From Avena insularis (taxonomy: Eukaryota; Streptophyta; Magnoliopsida; Poales; Poaceae): DNA of 64,000 nt. The notes under the pieces were generated by a model that did no database searches, was not told the DNA's origin, and saw only the letters and a program-made list of their open reading frames with translations. Of the stretch, positions 60,123-64,000 are shown piece by piece (positions within the stretch are counted from its first letter, which is position 1; the number at the start of each line of letters is the position of its first letter). The translations under genes and the position numbers were made by a program. The stretch is taken from contig CM042691.1 in NCBI GenBank assembly GCA_023614405.1, forward strand, positions 168,488,927-168,552,926. Direction: 5' to 3'.

Positions 60123-63100
60123 TAATTGATGACAATCCCTTTAGGAGGGTTTATATAAGGAATATTAATGAATAAAATGGTAATACCAACATCAAATACT
60201 ACAAAAGTATGTGATATTGGTACCACCACCATATATAGAGCAAACTCCCCCATAATCTATGCATATGTGATGAACTTGAATTTCATTGCATATATTGCCA
60301 ATCATTATCATTGGTGGAGTTTCCTTTATATACCACATGCTAAGCAACAACAAAGATGCAAGAGCATGAAAGGCAAATGATTCAGAACAAACTCAAAGCA
60401 TAAACCATTTCCCTTAAACCCTCTGAAACTTCTCCCCCATTGGCATCGATTGCCGAAATGACTGACAAGTTCTAGAAGGCAAATATAGTAATATTTCCTC
60501 CAAAGATGTGCATTCGCACATATCCAATGATCAATACTTGGGAGGGAGTAGAACTATATCGAGGACCCGAAGATTGCCAAAGGAATAAAATAAAATGACG
60601 CATCACTAATGACGCAAGCAATCACAAGAACCGACAAACCAATTTGAAAACAACAAATGAGTCCAACTGGAAACAACATGATATTATGATATGAGCAAAA
60701 GGGTGCTTTAAATAAAAAATAGATAAGCTCCCCAAGATTTGTGCACAATTCAAAATAAATGCATTAGAATACATATTGCACAAATATGGAATCCTCGCTC
60801 CCCCATAAGCATTTAAACCACAACGAATGAAGGATCAAATAAATGCTTAAATAAAATGGAGAAGCTCCCCAAGATTTGTGCATACTTAATAATCGTTGTA
60901 TTTAAATAAAAAAATGCACAAATATGGAATCCTAACTCCTCCATAAATATTTAAGGCACAATAAATGAGAAAGAAGACAAATGAGCATTATTAAATGAAT
61001 TAGATGAGCTCCCCAAAGATGATGCACCAATTATGATACTTGCATTTGGGCACAAAGTGCATAATCATGGAATCCTCACTCATCCAAGTTCATTTAACAA
61101 TACAAGGCATGAGAGAACAAATATGAGTGCCCAAAGGTGAAAACAAGAGGAACAAGCACTCATAGGCAAATAAATTTGGAAGCCACGGAAGAATCAAAAG
61201 AAATAAAAGGTGGTATCCAAGAAATAAATTCTCAACCAAAATTATCTTCTCATATGTGTATATGTTTCTAAGTGCATAACATCACAACGACATATGACCA
61301 TAAAGAAACAAGCACACACAAGGAAGATAGACAATAAAACTCATGAAAGCAAAAATGAAGTCACAACATATACCAATAAGATTTTTTCTTCAAAGCATGG
61401 CCAAAGGCTCACATATATCTTATTGTACATTAATGAGCTTCAAACACCAACACACTACATATATCACAACTATCACCAAGGGAAAAGGAGAAAGTTGGAA
61501 TATATGGAGAAAGGCAACAATATCATAAGATAAAATAGACTAGCAAAAATATCACTATTGCACATGAGAGAAGTTGATGAAATGATAGGCAATAAAATTG
61601 ACAGATTGACATATTTGGGATTGGAGGATCATATGCATGATTTTGTATAGTCCCAATTCTATGCACTCATATCAACTTAAACACATATACAATATTGAGT
61701 CCTCTTAAAACCATGGCTAGAACTATAACAATTACAAATACATTAATTCATGCTAGAAGGCAACCGATAAACGGTTGGAATCAAGATATATGAGCATGAG
61801 AAAGGGATACTTGTTACCAAGATATAATTGGTAGGATGTAGAGAATATGAATTCATTGATCATCCTATAGCTTGTCTCAAATTTTCATGTATGCACCACT
61901 TCTTCAAAATTGAGAGACAAGCATCCAATATATCTCCAATGTACCTAAAACACAATTAAGTACAAAATGGTCCCCAAACATATTGGATCCAAAGTAGTTA
62001 GTGCAACTACAATACATAGGAGAGACTCCACATAATTATGTGCATATTGATATGAAATTGAATTTCATGCACAATTTAGCTGATGGGAATTGGTGGAGTT
62101 TCACTTATATATTGGATCAAAGAAAGCAAGCATTCCATAATATAAACATATATTAAATATGCATGCATAAAGATTTTAAGAACCAAAAATGAGATACAAT
62201 TTGAACAAAAACAACACGTAAAAACGATATTCAAATTGCATAAAAGAACCAATTCAACACATCAAAGATCACAAGTTCAACAAATGAACTTAGGCTAAGA
62301 CCAAAAGAGCAAAAGATAGATAGAAATAAAAATGCTCAAGGATTTATCTCATTCTAAAATGGTCAAATCAAGAAACAAGGAATGAGACAAAACCAACTCC
62401 CAAAAAGAGCAAGGTTCCAACAAGAAACCAAACTCCCCAAACTTCACATGATGGCACAAGTACCAAAATGAAAAGATTGAGGTTCCAAGCACATAAAACA
62501 CGATATGGATCAAACAAAGAAGCATAAATATGGGTGTTCTAAATAATATAGGAGAGCTCCCCCATAGATAGTGCATTATGTAGGATTTTCCTTTTAAATG
62601 TAAAATGCACACAAATGGGATCATCACTAGTACCTACAATAAGTAAAACACAAGAGGATATCGATAAAATAAGAAGATCCACAAGAAGCAAGGAAGGCTT
62701 GGGAGACAACACAAAACATTTACTTGGCCAAAGATAGGATAAAATTAAGCAAGGGCCAAAGTGAATATGATCAATAAATTCTACCATAAGTTGGGTACTC
62801 ATTGTCCAAGGAAAAGAAATATTGGGAATAATTTTCCCAATGTAGTTTGCATGGATATCCAAGATCATAGTAACAACAAGAAGCATATAACAAAATATAA
62901 GAATTAAGAATGATACTTCGAACAAGATTCTTGGTAGCTTCCAATAGTCACACAATTACTAGTGATTAGAGTAACTTGAAGCGAATGGTTTCTATTATGA
63001 TATAGAGATCTAAATATGAGGAACCACATACCAAGAAACACTCTCATATACAATATCCAAAGTATGATTAATAAAGGCATTCAAGCAAATTGGAACTTGT

Positions 63101-63797
63101 ATGAGCAAATGTGTCACATAGGTGCTAGATAATTATCAATATCAATTCTAAGTGACACAACCTCGAATATTCACATTTTCTAGGATTGTAATATGCACTA
63201 AGCATATGACTCCCACATAATGTGATACTACCATAAAACCAACACGAGGCAAAATGATACAAATAGAGATACTTAATGGACATTATAAAACTTAAGTTTC
63301 TCATGAGAATTGTACCACATAGAGACTGGACAATAATCCAATATAAATACTAGGTGGTATTCCTCATGTACACACAATTTTAGGATTGTGGAATGCCCAA
63401 GCATAACACTCCCCCAAAATGGGATAATCCATTAACCTCTCGCAAGAACCAAATAAGATATCAAATATAATCAATTAAGGCTCCAATACAAGAAACACAC
63501 ATACATGGTGTGCCACCTAATCATACACAAATATGCTTGATACCTCAAGATAGTTAAGTGAAAAGCACAACATGTACAAAAGCATGGAAGATACAAAACC
63601 AACATATGCACAAGGGGGCGAGTAACTTTCAATGAAATGAGTTAAGCATATGTTACCGCAAGGAGGAACATTGGAAATATAATAATAATAGGAGCAATAT
63701 AAACCACATGACTTGGCTTGAAAAATATAATAATGAAGATCCCTTAATTCTTCATGATGTATCCAAGTCTCCAATGCCCTCCAAAAATACCTATTGA
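60123..63797 (-). other. Long AT-rich untranslated part of element G
   Basis: This is 3.7 kb between a gag-like end and the PPT. Neither strand shows RT, RNase H, integrase or envelope motifs; the longer frames (for example 62539-62955 minus) are hydrophobic by-products of base composition. It carries diverged copies of an AGCTCCCCAAGATTTGTGCA-like unit, best seen at 60725-61100 and again near 62550. Confidence 0.55.
60725..61100 (-). repeat. Diverged tandem repeat of about 140 bp
   Basis: Units start with AGCTCCCCAA at about 60726, 60862 and 61007. Each continues to TGCACAAATATGGAATCCT-like sequence and a CTCCYCCATAA-like end. A further relative lies at 62550-62640. Confidence 0.6.
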
Positions 63798-64000
63798 TCA
63801 AGTTTTGGCTTGTTGGTCCCCAACCAAGTTGGGTCCTAAGAGGTTAGTCACAATAGGCTTGGCAACCCAAATGGTTCTTTTCTTGAACCCACATTGAGCA
63901 TCAACAAATTTGGCAAACACATTGCCAACCTCATCCTTACGAAGTGAATAAGCATCATCAATCAAGATAGGATGGGATGAGGAGATACCAATAGTGCATG
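63798..64000 (-). pseudogene. C-terminal end of a gag-like protein, element G (partial)
   Basis: The minus-strand frame is open from the window edge to TGA (63798-63800), 66 codons visible. It contains DEVGNVFAKFVD and RTIWVAKPIVTNLLGPN. The TIWV.K..VTN..GPN pattern recalls the linker after the zinc knuckle in SIRE/Maximus Gag-Pol. A full element would continue into protease and RT. Here a stop and 3.7 kb of non-coding DNA follow, so this copy is either internally deleted or a gag-only variant. Confidence 0.45.

Noticed and set aside
62539..62955. Hydrophobic minus-strand frame resembling a membrane protein
   Set aside because: It lies in AT-rich repeat DNA with no motif. Hydrophobic residues follow from T-rich codons.

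Overview
The window looks like intergenic DNA from a large-genome grass (Pooideae, plausibly Triticeae or oat; this is an inference from element types). I find no convincing host gene. Almost every base belongs to transposable elements nested in one another, and no gag-pol frame is intact.

Layout. (A) 1-5092: 3' end of a plus-strand Ty3/gypsy chromovirus (end of RT, RNase H, integrase, chromodomain) and its 3' LTR. 5093-7408: older sequence with a decayed, intron-containing coiled-coil gene of the sort found in grass retroelements. (E) 7409-13831: first part of an LTR of another family, split by a solo LTR (family B, 8509-12539, 5-bp TSD with one transition). (D) 13832-36449 and onward past the window: a non-autonomous LTR element with an LTR of about 6 kb and a 2.5-kb internal region holding one intact non-gag/pol frame. 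D's 5' LTR is split by a CACTA transposon (15140-28631, TSD TTA), which is itself split by a complete 12.2-kb chromovirus F (15230-27382). D's 3' LTR is split by a minus-strand family-B element B2 (36450-58047 and onward). B2's 3' LTR contains the complete non-autonomous element C (39909-48496, perfect GTTTG TSD), and its 5' LTR is cut at 58048 by a minus-strand element G resembling SIRE/Maximus Ty1-copia (58048-64000).

Relationships. A, B, C, D, E and F appear to be relatives. Their LTRs begin with similar TGT..CAYCCC termini. F, D, C and B2 use an initiator-Met tRNA primer site (TGGTATCAGAGC). Five of the six (A, F, D, C, B2) have an ATCTCG...CGAGAT inverted repeat at the end of the internal region, next to the polypurine tract in four. 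All six have a short exon-like LTR segment ending in a GC-type splice-donor match (GGCAAG or GCAAG).

Most interesting points. (1) Family-B LTRs contain three exon-like blocks behind a TATA box whose phases join into one frame ending at a shared stop codon. (2) An extra protein, called ORF0 here (a small domain followed by a coiled coil), lies upstream of gag, is duplicated in F, and is the only coding frame kept in D. (3) All six visible retroelement start codons (in F, D and B2) directly follow an AG, as if each were reached by splicing. (4) The hairpin near the PPT survives in elements that have lost pol, which suggests a nucleic-acid function.
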